DNA of 24,739 nucleotides from assembly GCA_964538875.1 (NCBI GenBank), contig CAZIHO010000046.1, forward strand, positions 1-24,739. The letters run 5' to 3'. The stretch's first letter is position 1, and every line of letters starts with the position of its first letter. The position numbers were made by a program, and so were the translations under genes. The stretch comes from CAZIHO01 sp964538875 (GTDB lineage: Bacteria; Pseudomonadota; Gammaproteobacteria; Chromatiales; Chromatiaceae). Positions 8,763-15,839 of the stretch are shown in pieces. A model generated the notes under the pieces. It did not search any database and was not told the origin of the DNA. It saw nothing but the letters and a program-made list of their open reading frames with translations.

Positions 8763-8972
8763 GCCGCACCGCCTGAGATTAGGCTAGCGGCCGGGTGCGC
8801 CGTTGCTGAAGACCCGCNNNNNNNNNNNNNNNNNNNNNNNNNNNNNNNNNNNNNNNNNNNNNNNNNNNNNNNNNNNNNNNNNNNNNNNNNNNNNNNNNNN
8901 NNNNNNNNNNNNNNNNNGCCGCACCGCCTGAGATTAGGCTAGCGGCCGGGTGCGCCGTTGCTGAAGACCCGC
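8763..8972. repeat. Identical 55-bp sequence on both sides of the second N gap
   Basis: Bases 8763-8817 and 8918-8972 are identical over all 55 positions, and the N run lies exactly between them. This is what a scaffolder leaves when two contigs sharing a k-mer-length end (k = 55) are joined without merging the overlap. The real sequence most likely contains one copy and no gap. A true tandem duplication is possible but less economical. Confidence 0.9.
8818..8917. other. Assembly gap of 100 N, probably spurious
   Basis: Exactly 100 N between two copies of the same 55 bases. It lies upstream of the HD-GYP regulator and interrupts no recognised gene. Confidence 0.97.
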
Positions 8973-9260
8973 ACCAGGTCGCCGGTGGTTTGCTTCGCCT
9001 ACGGCCTGATCCACTCCGGCGTGTGGGGCCAACCCAGCGGATCCCAGGAGGGCTGGCGCACCATTCCGCGCCGCCCCCATGACCAGCCGGTCCGGCGTTC
9101 GATGGGCGCGGCAACCGCAAGGAATCAGCTCTGGGTTGCTGAAGGATATCCTGCCGCAAGCGGCTTAGGTGGCGGATTTGGCTGACAAATGGGCGCAGAA
9201 ACCCCAAGGCGCCTAGTTTGACAGGGATGCCGCAGGCAGCCTGAGTGACGACGATAGATT
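8973..9260. other. Intergenic region, no gene recognised
   Basis: About 290 bases between the contig join and the terminator of the DUF2189 gene. Short open frames exist on both strands but their translations are Arg/Gly/Pro-rich and resemble nothing I recognise. The promoter of the HD-GYP/kinase operon should lie here or in the repeated 55 bases; I see no convincing -35/-10 pair. Confidence 0.4.
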
Positions 9261-9281
9261 CGGGATGCCGGTGGCATCCCG
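9261..9281 (-). terminator. Perfect 9-bp hairpin after the DUF2189 gene
   Basis: CGGGATGCC and GGCATCCCG form a perfect 9-bp stem with a 3-nt loop, starting 11 nt past the stop codon of the minus-strand membrane protein. On that strand it is followed by AATCTATCG, which is only weakly T-rich. Placement and stem strength support a transcription end for the sco/DUF2189 side of the oxidase cluster. Confidence 0.55.
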
Positions 9282-9292
9282 AGCCAGCGCGC

Positions 9293-10075
9293 CTAGGCCC
9301 GCACCAGATCCCGATAGGCATGCCAGGTGGCATGTCCCACCAGGGGCATGGCGACGAGCAGCCCCAGGTAAAAAGTCGACAAACCCACGCCGACGAACAT
9401 CAAAATCAAGGCGGCCCAGAGGATCATGGGTTGCCAGTTCAGGCGCACTACCGCCAAGCTGGTTTTCACGGCGGTCATCAGGTCCACCTGGCGATCCATG
9501 AGCAGGGGCACGGTGATGACGCTGATGCTGAAGGTGAAGGCGGCGATGATGCCGCCGACCAGGGTCCCGACCACTAAAAAGAGCGTGCTATCGCCGGACA
9601 AAAACACCACGGGAATAAAATTTTCCCAGGTGGGAACCGGCTTGGTGAACAGCAGGGCGAACACCAGATTGGCGGCCAGCATCCAGGCTAGCATGACCAG
9701 CAATAACAGGACGCCCATGGCGGCGAGGTGGACTTCGTTTTTCTTCCAGGCTTGCCAAGCCTGGCAAAAACGCACTGGCTGCCCCTGTTCCAGGGTGGCG
9801 CTTATTTGATAGAGGCCGATGCCCAGCAGGGGCGCCACCAGGAAAAAGCTAGCGATCAGGGGCGGAATGATGAAAAACAGATGTTCCGCCACCAGGCCCA
9901 GGGTCAACAACAGACTCAGCCCCACGAACACGGCACCATAGCTGAGGCTATATCCCAGGGCCTTGCGCAGGTCGATCCAGCCCCGGGCCAACCATTGCCA
10001 GGGGTGATCCAGGGTGATCTGATTGACGACGGGCAGAGGTGGAGCGTCTGAATCGGAAAGCAGGCTGGGGGTCAT
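9293..10075 (-). CDS. DUF2189-type integral membrane protein
   Basis: A 260-residue polytopic membrane protein that I assign to the DUF2189 family from its overall pattern; its biochemical function is unknown. After a soluble N-terminus of about 40 residues there are about six hydrophobic segments, roughly at 42-65, 68-92, 115-140, 160-190, 212-232 and 235-252. Features typical of the family include the WLARGWIDLRKALGYSLSYG entry segment and the GIGLYQISATLEQGQPV loop. An SD-like GAGG precedes the ATG by 8 nt. It lies 42 bp downstream of sco on the same strand, so it may be the last gene of the oxidase-assembly transcript, as the following hairpin suggests. A role in oxidase biogenesis would be guilt by association only. 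Confidence 0.78.
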   Translation of the reverse strand: MTPSLLSDSDAPPLPVVNQITLDHPWQWLARGWIDLRKALGYSLSYGAVFVGLSLLLTLGLVAEHLFFIIPPLIASFFLVAPLLGIGLYQISATLEQGQPVRFCQAWQAWKKNEVHLAAMGVLLLLVMLAWMLAANLVFALLFTKPVPTWENFIPVVFLSGDSTLFLVVGTLVGGIIAAFTFSISVITVPLLMDRQVDLMTAVKTSLAVVRLNWQPMILWAALILMFVGVGLSTFYLGLLVAMPLVGHATWHAYRDLVRA

Positions 10076-10117
10076 AGAATGGTCCTCGATTGGAATATGC
10101 CTAGTAAAAAGTAAGTA

Positions 10118-10771
10118 TTAGGGCTGCGTCAACAGGGCCAGGTCGCCGGCGATGGCTGGGGCATCGTGGGGAGCGCTGAACAGGGCGCTCAGCCGGGCTT
10201 GGGGGTCGATCAACAGCAGACCGGTGGAATGGTCCAGCAAATAGCCCAGCGCCGAGCCAGAATCCTCCACCCTGGCGTAGGCGATACCCAGTTGCCCGGT
10301 CAGGTCCCGCAGGGCCGCTTCCGGCCCCCGGCCACCCATAAAATCCGGGCCAAAATAGGCCAGATACTCCTTGAGACGAACGCTGCTGTCCCGCTCCGGG
10401 TCCAGGGTCACGAAAACGAACCGCACCCGATTCTTGAGCCCCCGCTGGTCCAACAACCGCCCCACCGCCGTCAGGGTGGCCAGGGTGGTGGGACAAACAT
10501 CCGGGCATAAGGTGTAGCCGAAGGTGACCAGGGACCAATGGCCTTGAAAACTGGCCTGGGTCAGGGGTTGCTCGTTTTGATCCTGGAGGTGAAAGGGCGC
10601 TAGGGGCCGGGGCACCGGCAGCAGAGTAGCGGCCCGTAACCCGCTGACGGGCGGATTGAGGGAGAACATCCGGTTGCCGAACCAGACGCCGGCCAGCAAG
10701 AGGACCGCCGCCAGGACGATCCAGCCGATCCAGGACCAAGGGTTGGGACGCGGGGGCTGGGTGGCGGTCAT
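10118..10771 (-). CDS. sco: SCO1/SenC/PrrC-type copper chaperone
   Basis: A 217-residue membrane-anchored thioredoxin-fold protein that helps build the CuA centre of cytochrome oxidase subunit II on the periplasmic side. One transmembrane anchor lies at about 13-33. The copper-binding CX3C motif is C89-PDV-C93 within FGYTLCPDVCP, and the third ligand H181 is present in LLDHSTG, so all three SCO copper ligands are intact. The family DPERDS segment is also visible. The ATG start overlaps the ctaA stop codon (ATGA), implying translational coupling; a longer upstream frame exists but is the antisense shadow of ctaA. The neighbouring ctaA, ctaB and surf1 fit an oxidase-maturation role. Confidence 0.93.
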   Translation of the reverse strand: MTATQPPRPNPWSWIGWIVLAAVLLLAGVWFGNRMFSLNPPVSGLRAATLLPVPRPLAPFHLQDQNEQPLTQASFQGHWSLVTFGYTLCPDVCPTTLATLTAVGRLLDQRGLKNRVRFVFVTLDPERDSSVRLKEYLAYFGPDFMGGRGPEAALRDLTGQLGIAYARVEDSGSALGYLLDHSTGLLLIDPQARLSALFSAPHDAPAIAGDLALLTQP

Positions 10772-11784
10772 GGACGGGCTCCGGCGGTTGGGGTCAAGAC
10801 ATGCAGCAGGGTCACCAGGGTCAGCAGCAACAGGGCCGCGCCGCCATTGTGGGCCACCGCCACCGGCAGCGGCAGGTGGGCCAGCACATTGGCAATGCCG
10901 AGACCGACTTGGAGCAACAACAGGCCGAGCAGGGCCAGGCCCAGGTGCCGGTGCAGGGTTTCCGTAGAGCGCCGTAGCCACTGCCAGGCAAATCCACCCA
11001 GGTATAGGAGCAACAGCAGCGCGCCCAGGCGATGGGTCAAGTGGATGGCGGCGCGGGCGTCGGCGTTGAGGACGCCGAATTCATAGCTGCGCCCCAAGCC
11101 CCGCCAGAGCACGAACGCCTCCCGGAAATCCGGTGCTGGCCACCAGAGACCACCGGCGCACTGGGGAAACTCAGTGCAGGCCAAGGCGGCGTAATTACTG
11201 CTGGTCCAGCCACCCAGCAGAATCTGCCCCACCAGCAGCGCCAGCCCGCCCCAAGCCCAGGGCCGCAACCGCGCTAAGGACGCGCCCGGAAGCGGAGGCC
11301 GGGCATAGCCCTGGCGCAGCGCCAGCCACCCCAGCAGCGCCAGGGTGGCCATGCCGCCCAGCAAATGGGCGGTCACGATCAGGGGTTTGACCAGCAAGGT
11401 GACAGTCCACATTCCCAGCAGTCCCTGGGCGATCACCAGGACCAGCAGCGCGGACACGGCGGCCACCGGCAAGCCCTGGTCCCGCCGATAGCGCCAAGCG
11501 ATCAGGGTCAGGGCGCCGATCAGCAGCCCCAGACCGCTGGCCAGGTAGCGGTGCAGCATTTCTTTCCATGCCTTGCCGCTATCCAGGGCCCGCTGGGGAA
11601 AGGCTGCGTTGGCTTCGGCGATGGCCTGGCTATCGCTTGGCACCGCCAAGCGCCCATAACAGCCGGGCCAATCGGGACAACCCAGACCGGCGTCCGATAA
11701 TCGCACATAGGCGCCCAGCAGAATCACCGTCAACGCCACTAGGGCGGCGGCGGCGGCCAGCGCGGCAAAACGGGTTGGTGTCAT
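10768..11784 (-). CDS. ctaA: Heme A synthase (COX15/CtaA family)
   Basis: Converts heme O to heme A by oxidising the C8 methyl group; an integral membrane enzyme of eight transmembrane helices in two four-helix halves. The 338 residues contain the four expected heme-ligand histidines, H78 (EMLHRYLA), H140 (VTAHLLGG), H251 (THRLGA) and H312 (VAHNGG), the conserved acidic E75, and periplasmic cysteine pairs C36/C42 and C203/C209. The ATG at 11784 is chosen because the helix I sequence begins right after it and GAGG lies 8 nt upstream; the frame is open much further but that part is antisense to the next gene. It is divergent from the subunit I-like gene, with only 55 bp between the chosen starts. 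Confidence 0.94.
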   Translation of the reverse strand: MTPTRFAALAAAAALVALTVILLGAYVRLSDAGLGCPDWPGCYGRLAVPSDSQAIAEANAAFPQRALDSGKAWKEMLHRYLASGLGLLIGALTLIAWRYRRDQGLPVAAVSALLVLVIAQGLLGMWTVTLLVKPLIVTAHLLGGMATLALLGWLALRQGYARPPLPGASLARLRPWAWGGLALLVGQILLGGWTSSNYAALACTEFPQCAGGLWWPAPDFREAFVLWRGLGRSYEFGVLNADARAAIHLTHRLGALLLLLYLGGFAWQWLRRSTETLHRHLGLALLGLLLLQVGLGIANVLAHLPLPVAVAHNGGAALLLLTLVTLLHVLTPTAGARP

Positions 11785-11839
11785 CTGGACGGCCTCACCT
11801 ACAATGGCTCCCTTGGCGAATCCAGGGGAGATGGCGACG

Positions 11840-13189
11840 ATGGTAGAGGAAGCGGAACTTGGCACCGGTATCGACCCCCAGGCCCGCCAGGCGGCCCTGG
11901 GTTGGTTGAAGGTCGGCATCGGCGCCCTGGCGTTGGCGGGTCTGTTCGCCATTCTGCTGGTGCTGGCCCGTATGCCAGGCATGGAAGGCCTGTTCCCCGG
12001 CCAGGATTTCTTCCGGGTCGCCCTGGTGGTGCATGTGGATCTGTCGGTGCTGGTCTGGTTCTTGGCCTTCGCTGGCGTCGTTTGGAGCCTGACCGCCCGG
12101 CCTGCCACCCGCTCTGGTGGGCGCGCCCTGGCCCTGAACACCGCTACCCTGGGCTGCATCCTGGCCGCCCTGGCGCCGTTTCTGGCCTCCGGCGAGCCCC
12201 TGCTCAGCAACTATGTGCCGGTGTTGCGCCAGCCCTGGTTTCTGGGCGGACTGGGCATCTTCGCCGCCGGCGTATTGATCCAGGTGGTCTGGTACCTGGC
12301 CCACGGGGGCCGGCCCCGTCTCGATCAACCCCTGGCCCTGGGCGCTCTGACCCTGGCCCTGGCGGCCCTGGTCAGCGCTGGCGCTCTGGTCTGGAGTTGG
12401 GCGCGGCTGGCAGAGGTCTGGCAGGGCCAGGCCTATTTTGAATACCTGTTCTGGGGTTCTGGCCATGCCCTGCAATTCCTTTACACCCAATTGTTGCTGA
12501 TGGCCTGGCTGGCCATCGCCCAGGCCACCGGCGTACCCCTGGCGCTGGGTGCCCGGGGCCAGGGCGGCCTGATCCTGCTGGGCGCGGCGCCCCTGCTGTT
12601 GGTGCCCTTGATTCAGATCGGCTACGCCCCTGACTCGGCGGAAGCCCGCGTCGCCTTCACTGAGTTGATGCGTTACGGCGGCGGATTGGGGGTCGTGCCG
12701 CTGGGCTTGCTGCTGCTGTGGGGCTTGGCGCGCCGGCCGCCGCACCAGGACCCGGCCCTGCTGCCCGCCTACCGGGCCTTGCTGGTCTCCCTGGGCCTGT
12801 TCGGCGCCGGCGGCCTGTTGGCCTGGCTGATCGGTGGCGTCAATACCCTGATTCCGGCCCATTACCACGGCTCCATCGTGGGCGTCACCCTGGCGCTGAT
12901 GGGTCTCAGTTATTTGCTGTTGCCGCGCTTGGGCTATCCCCTGCCGTCCGGATCCATGGCGCGTTGGCAACCCCTGGTCTATGGCGCGGGGCAATTGCTG
13001 CATATCAGCGGCTTGGCCCTGTCCGGCGCGCTGGGCATCCAGCGCAAAACCGCCGGACTGGCGCAGGGGCTGGATGGTTGGGCAGCCAAGGGCGCCATGG
13101 GCATCATGGGCCTGGGCGGGCTGCTGGCCGTGCTGGGCGGCCTCATGTTCGTGATCGTGGCGATTCGCGCCCTGTCCCGCCGCCCTTGA
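11840..13189 (+). CDS. Heme-copper oxidase subunit I-like protein with incomplete CuB site
   Basis: A 449-residue polytopic membrane protein with about 11-12 hydrophobic helices. It resembles cytochrome oxidase subunit I but is shorter. H65 (VVHVDLSVLVW) matches the helix II heme ligand. H209 (GSGHALQFLYTQ) sits where the first CuB ligand lies in HPEVY. H341 and H343 (PAHYHGSIVG) match the helix X HxH of the heme ligands. The helix VII His-His pair needed for CuB is absent: the region 243-300 (LILLGAAPLLLVPLIQIGYAP and onward) contains no histidine. A cross-linked Tyr equivalent is also missing (ALQF in place of PEVY). I infer that it may bind heme but is not a standard oxygen reductase. The start at 11840 is preferred because AGGGGAG lies 9 nt upstream; ATGs at 11831 and 11804 are alternatives. 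Lying back to back with ctaA and beside ctaB suggests a role in heme A handling or oxidase assembly. Confidence 0.8.
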   Translation: MVEEAELGTGIDPQARQAALGWLKVGIGALALAGLFAILLVLARMPGMEGLFPGQDFFRVALVVHVDLSVLVWFLAFAGVVWSLTARPATRSGGRALALNTATLGCILAALAPFLASGEPLLSNYVPVLRQPWFLGGLGIFAAGVLIQVVWYLAHGGRPRLDQPLALGALTLALAALVSAGALVWSWARLAEVWQGQAYFEYLFWGSGHALQFLYTQLLLMAWLAIAQATGVPLALGARGQGGLILLGAAPLLLVPLIQIGYAPDSAEARVAFTELMRYGGGLGVVPLGLLLLWGLARRPPHQDPALLPAYRALLVSLGLFGAGGLLAWLIGGVNTLIPAHYHGSIVGVTLALMGLSYLLLPRLGYPLPSGSMARWQPLVYGAGQLLHISGLALSGALGIQRKTAGLAQGLDGWAAKGAMGIMGLGGLLAVLGGLMFVIVAIRALSRRP

Positions 13190-13225
13190 TCTTGCCGCCC
13201 AAACGTCCTCGGCCATGGGACTCCC

Positions 13226-14140
13226 CTACAGGACTGCGGCCAGCCGGGGCCAGTAATGATCCGCTAGCAGGAACCCGAATAGGGCGGTCAGGTATAGGAT
13301 CGAATAGCCGAAGGTGCGCATGGCCTGGCGGTCATCGTCGCTGAACAGCAGGCGCAGCGCCCGGTACAGGAAACCCAGACCCAGACCCACCGCCCCGGCC
13401 AGATAGAGGATCCCGCTCATCTGGGTCACGAACGGCATCAGGGACACTGCGAGCAGCATCAGGGTGTAGAGCAAAATCTGCTGCTTGGTGAAGGCGACGC
13501 CATGGGTCACCGGCAGCATGGGAATGCCCGCCTTCGCGTATTCCGCCCGGCGCTTGATGGCCAGCGCCCAGAAATGGGGCGGCGTCCAGACAAAGATCAA
13601 CAGCACCAGGAACAGCGCCGGGGTTTGAATCTCGCCAGTCACCGAGGTCCAGCCCAGCAGCGGCGGCATGGCGCCGGCCAGCCCGCCCCAGACGATATTT
13701 TGCGGCGTCCAACGCTTCAAAAAGACGGTGTAGATCACCGCGTAGCCGATGAAGGCCCCAAAGGTCAGCAGGGCAGTCAGCGGATTGACCAGGCTGCCCA
13801 AGATCAGCATGGATAGGGCCGCCAGCCCCAGGGCGAAGCCGAGGGCGTGGGGCCGGTCCAGGTCCCCGGACGGCAGGGGGCGGTTGCGGGTCCGTTCCAT
13901 GATGGCGTCGATGCGCTGGTCCACCACATGGTTGAGGGCCGCGCCCGCCGCCGACGCCAAGCCAATGCCCAGCAAGCCGAACACGAGCGGCTGCCAGGGC
14001 ACCCAGCCAGGCGTGGACAGCAACATGCCGACTAGGGCGGTAAACAGAATCAACGCCACCACCTTGGGCTTGGTCAATTCGTAATAGCGGCGCACCGGGA
14101 TGGTGCGGGCCTTGGTCAGGGTCAGCTCAGCGATGGCCAT
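13226..14140 (-). CDS. ctaB: Protoheme IX farnesyltransferase (heme O synthase)
   Basis: Transfers a farnesyl group to heme B to make heme O, the substrate of CtaA. The 304-residue UbiA-superfamily membrane protein has about eight to nine helices and the prenyl-diphosphate-binding motif N70-xxx-D74-xxx-D78 followed by MERTRNRPLP. The conserved loop VWTPPHFWALAIKRRAEYAKAGIPMLP region (about 190-216) is intact. Its ATG lies inside the 3' end of the upstream CX3C-protein gene (14-bp overlap), so translation is probably coupled. It converges on the subunit I-like gene with a 36-bp gap and no visible terminator. Confidence 0.96.
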   Translation of the reverse strand: MAIAELTLTKARTIPVRRYYELTKPKVVALILFTALVGMLLSTPGWVPWQPLVFGLLGIGLASAAGAALNHVVDQRIDAIMERTRNRPLPSGDLDRPHALGFALGLAALSMLILGSLVNPLTALLTFGAFIGYAVIYTVFLKRWTPQNIVWGGLAGAMPPLLGWTSVTGEIQTPALFLVLLIFVWTPPHFWALAIKRRAEYAKAGIPMLPVTHGVAFTKQQILLYTLMLLAVSLMPFVTQMSGILYLAGAVGLGLGFLYRALRLLFSDDDRQAMRTFGYSILYLTALFGFLLADHYWPRLAAVL

Positions 14141-14756
14141 TAGTTCCCCCCTTGATCCAGTTCTTGGAGGCCTTCAGCAGGCGCTCCAGGTCTTTGAGAG
14201 TGTCCTGCGCCGGGGCGTCCGGCGCGTAACGCAACATCAAATTGCCCAACGGGTCCCGGATGTACAGGCGTCCCGGACCGGAACCTGGACCACCCAGGGC
14301 CGCCAGCAGCCGCTCGCCCGCCGCGCCGGTGGCCAGCGCCACCCGCAAACCGGGAAAGTCTCGGGTCAACTGCTCTGTGTCCGCCGCGCTGGTGAGCACC
14401 AGCAGCCGTTCGACCCCGAACTGGCTTTCCCCCAGGGCCAGGCGAATCTGGCGCAGCGCGATCAGCCGCTCCCGGCAAGCATCGGCGCAGGGGTTGGACT
14501 CCAGGGTCACCAGGGTCCAGCGGCCATCCAGGGCAGCGAGATCGAAGGCGGCCCCCGCCGGCCCGGTCAATCCCGCCGCCCCGCCCAGGGGCACCTGGGG
14601 TTGCAGCAGTTCGCCCCGGTTGGAGCGGGTGCTGGGCAAATAGTCCGGGTTCAAATAGAAAAACCAGGCCGCCAGGGTCGGCAAGGCAAACACCAGCACC
14701 AGCGCCCCCAAGGGCAGTAGACCGCGCTTGGGCGGTACCGGCTCAGACAGGGTCAT
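14127..14756 (-). CDS. Membrane-anchored thioredoxin-fold protein with CX3C motif, cox-cluster type
   Basis: A 209-residue protein with one N-terminal transmembrane helix (about 14-35, then FYLNPDYLPSTRSNRGELL) and a periplasmic thioredoxin-like domain. A CX3C motif is present at C90-ADA-C94 within LESNPCADACRERL, the same spacing as in SCO proteins. The SCO third copper ligand (His in a DHS-type loop) has no counterpart: the matching region reads LYIRDPLGNLMLRY. I infer a thiol-redox or accessory copper function in CuA assembly rather than a standard SCO chaperone. Similar proteins follow surf1 in many proteobacterial cox clusters. The start overlaps the surf1 stop by ATGA; the end overlaps ctaB by 14 bp. 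Confidence 0.8.
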   Translation of the reverse strand: MTLSEPVPPKRGLLPLGALVLVFALPTLAAWFFYLNPDYLPSTRSNRGELLQPQVPLGGAAGLTGPAGAAFDLAALDGRWTLVTLESNPCADACRERLIALRQIRLALGESQFGVERLLVLTSAADTEQLTRDFPGLRVALATGAAGERLLAALGGPGSGPGRLYIRDPLGNLMLRYAPDAPAQDTLKDLERLLKASKNWIKGGTNGHR

Positions 14757-15484
14757 GGGTGGTTTGCCTCCAGATCGATCCGTTCCAAGCTCAGGCGCCC
14801 ATAAATCACCAGGGCGATCAGGGCGAAAGCGAACCATTGCAGCGCATAGCCTAGGTGCATCCCTTCCTTGGGTAAATCCCGGGGCCAGGCCCGCCCGAAG
14901 CCATGGGGGTCCGCCGGACTCTGTAGAACCACCAGCGGCACCAGCGGGTAAGCCACGGTGCCCCGAAACAGCTCCAGGGTCAGGTAGGGCCAACGCCGGC
15001 CCCAGCCGGCGGCGCTGCCCTGATCCAGGGCCAACGCCGGTGGCGAGGGAATGTCCACCGCGCCGCTCACCTCGACCAGCCCCTCGGGGGTCGCAACCGC
15101 CGGCAGCTCGCCCTGCTGATCCAAAGCCAGCCAACCCCGGTTGACCAGCACCCGATAATCGGAACCCTCCAGACGCAGGGGCGTCACTACCTGCACCCCC
15201 GGCCGGCCACCCTGGGTACGGTTCTCCAGAAAAATCTGCTGTTCTGGCTCAAACCAGCCCCGCGCCTGCACCGGACGCCAGCGCAGGGCGCCCGGGTCCG
15301 CCACCGGTCCGGACAACCGCACTGGCGGCTGCTGGACCCGCTCGGCCAAGGTTGCCGACCATTCCCGCTTCTGTTCGGCCCGGTCCAATTGCCAGAGCCC
15401 CAGGGCCACGAACAGCGGCACCGGCAGCGCGAGCAACAGGGTCGGAACGGCGCGGAAGCGAAATTGGTATTCGCCAAGTCTCAT
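14753..15484 (-). CDS. SURF1-family cytochrome oxidase assembly protein
   Basis: SURF1/Shy1 proteins bind heme A and promote assembly of subunit I. The 243-residue protein has the typical two-helix topology: helix 1 at about 13-32 followed by the hallmark GLWQLDRAEQK, a large periplasmic domain with RGWFEP and NRGW motifs, and helix 2 near the C-terminus after HLGYALQWFAFA. Length is usual for bacterial members. It heads a tightly overlapping minus-strand set with the CX3C protein and ctaB. It is divergent from the small twin-transmembrane gene, with 86 bp between the two starts. Confidence 0.94.
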   Translation of the reverse strand: MRLGEYQFRFRAVPTLLLALPVPLFVALGLWQLDRAEQKREWSATLAERVQQPPVRLSGPVADPGALRWRPVQARGWFEPEQQIFLENRTQGGRPGVQVVTPLRLEGSDYRVLVNRGWLALDQQGELPAVATPEGLVEVSGAVDIPSPPALALDQGSAAGWGRRWPYLTLELFRGTVAYPLVPLVVLQSPADPHGFGRAWPRDLPKEGMHLGYALQWFAFALIALVIYGRLSLERIDLEANHP

Positions 15485-15512
15485 AAGACTGCTATCTTGG
15501 TTAGTACAGGAC

Positions 15513-15537
15513 CCTTGTTTTGCATGTCAAAACAAGG
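15513..15537. promoter_or_regulatory. Perfect 9-bp inverted repeat in the surf1 / twin-TM divergent region
   Basis: CCTTGTTTT, a 7-nt spacer GCATGTC, then AAAACAAGG. It is AT-rich against a GC-rich background and lies 29 bp upstream of the surf1 start and 33 bp upstream of the + strand gene. It could be an operator for a dimeric regulator, or an RNA hairpin that hides the overlapping AAGGAG (15534-15539). A TAATAT (15540-15545) just downstream may be part of a promoter. Confidence 0.45.
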
Positions 15538-15570
15538 AGTAATATTTACGATCATTTCCTGGGAACCGCC

Positions 15571-15786
15571 ATGGACATCATCATCAAACTTCCTGTTCTA
15601 TTGGTATTGGGCTTCATCATCTTCACCTTGGCCCAGGGGATGTATTACCTGGCCAAAGATGACGGCGAGGCGGACAAGACCCGCGTGGTGCGCGCCTTGA
15701 CCCTGCGCATCAGCTTATCCCTGGTGCTGTTCGCCCTGCTTTTCATCGGCTACCTGACCGGCTTCATCGAGCCCCACGGGCTCTAG
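15571..15786 (+). CDS. Small twin-transmembrane protein (DUF2909-type)
   Basis: A 71-residue protein with two hydrophobic helices (about 4-26 and 44-64) joined by a charged loop, YLAKDDGEADKTRVVRALTLR, which is characteristic of the DUF2909 twin-transmembrane family found in cox clusters. Function is unknown; an assembly or stability role in the oxidase is inferred from position only. The ATG is chosen because the first helix starts immediately; the frame is open 17 codons further upstream but that part looks non-coding and overlaps the inverted repeat. It is one of two + strand genes set inside the minus-strand oxidase locus. Confidence 0.82.
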   Translation: MDIIIKLPVLLVLGFIIFTLAQGMYYLAKDDGEADKTRVVRALTLRISLSLVLFALLFIGYLTGFIEPHGL

Positions 15787-15804
15787 GCCAACGCCGGGCC
15801 GGCG

Positions 15805-15826
15805 GGGGAAGTGAAAAATCTTCCCC
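15805..15826. terminator. Hairpin between convergent genes, possible bidirectional terminator
   Basis: GGGGAAG and CTTCCCC form a 7-bp stem with an 8-nt A-rich loop, between the stop codons of the twin-transmembrane gene and coxC. Neither strand has a clear T-run after the stem, so termination is inferred from placement. Confidence 0.42.
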
Positions 15827-15839
15827 TCGCGCGGTTTGG

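Noticed and set aside
7704..8942. Plus-strand open frame (about 410 codons) opposite the HD-GYP regulator
   Set aside because: It runs through the N gap and over an unmistakable response-regulator gene on the other strand; composition is not protein-like.
8763..8972. Biological direct repeat, CRISPR-like unit or attachment site
   Set aside because: Only two copies, exactly 55 bases, abutting an N run of 100: an assembly overlap explains it better.
8779..9333. Minus-strand open frame across the second gap
   Set aside because: It depends on the spurious 100 N and duplicated flank, and its translation is Arg/Gly/Pro-rich with no recognisable domain.
10772..12210. Upstream extensions of sco and ctaA
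   Set aside because: Open frame only because of high GC; helix positions, ribosome sites and the ATGA overlap support the shorter starts.
11795..13216. Long minus-strand open frame (about 470 codons) opposite the subunit I-like gene
   Set aside because: Translation is Gln/Gly/Ala-rich low complexity without domain features; it is the antisense shadow of a GC-rich membrane-protein gene.
14757..15134. Upstream extension of the CX3C protein by 126 codons
   Set aside because: That segment overlaps surf1 and has no fold features; the ATG at 14756 gives the anchor helix and the ATGA overlap.
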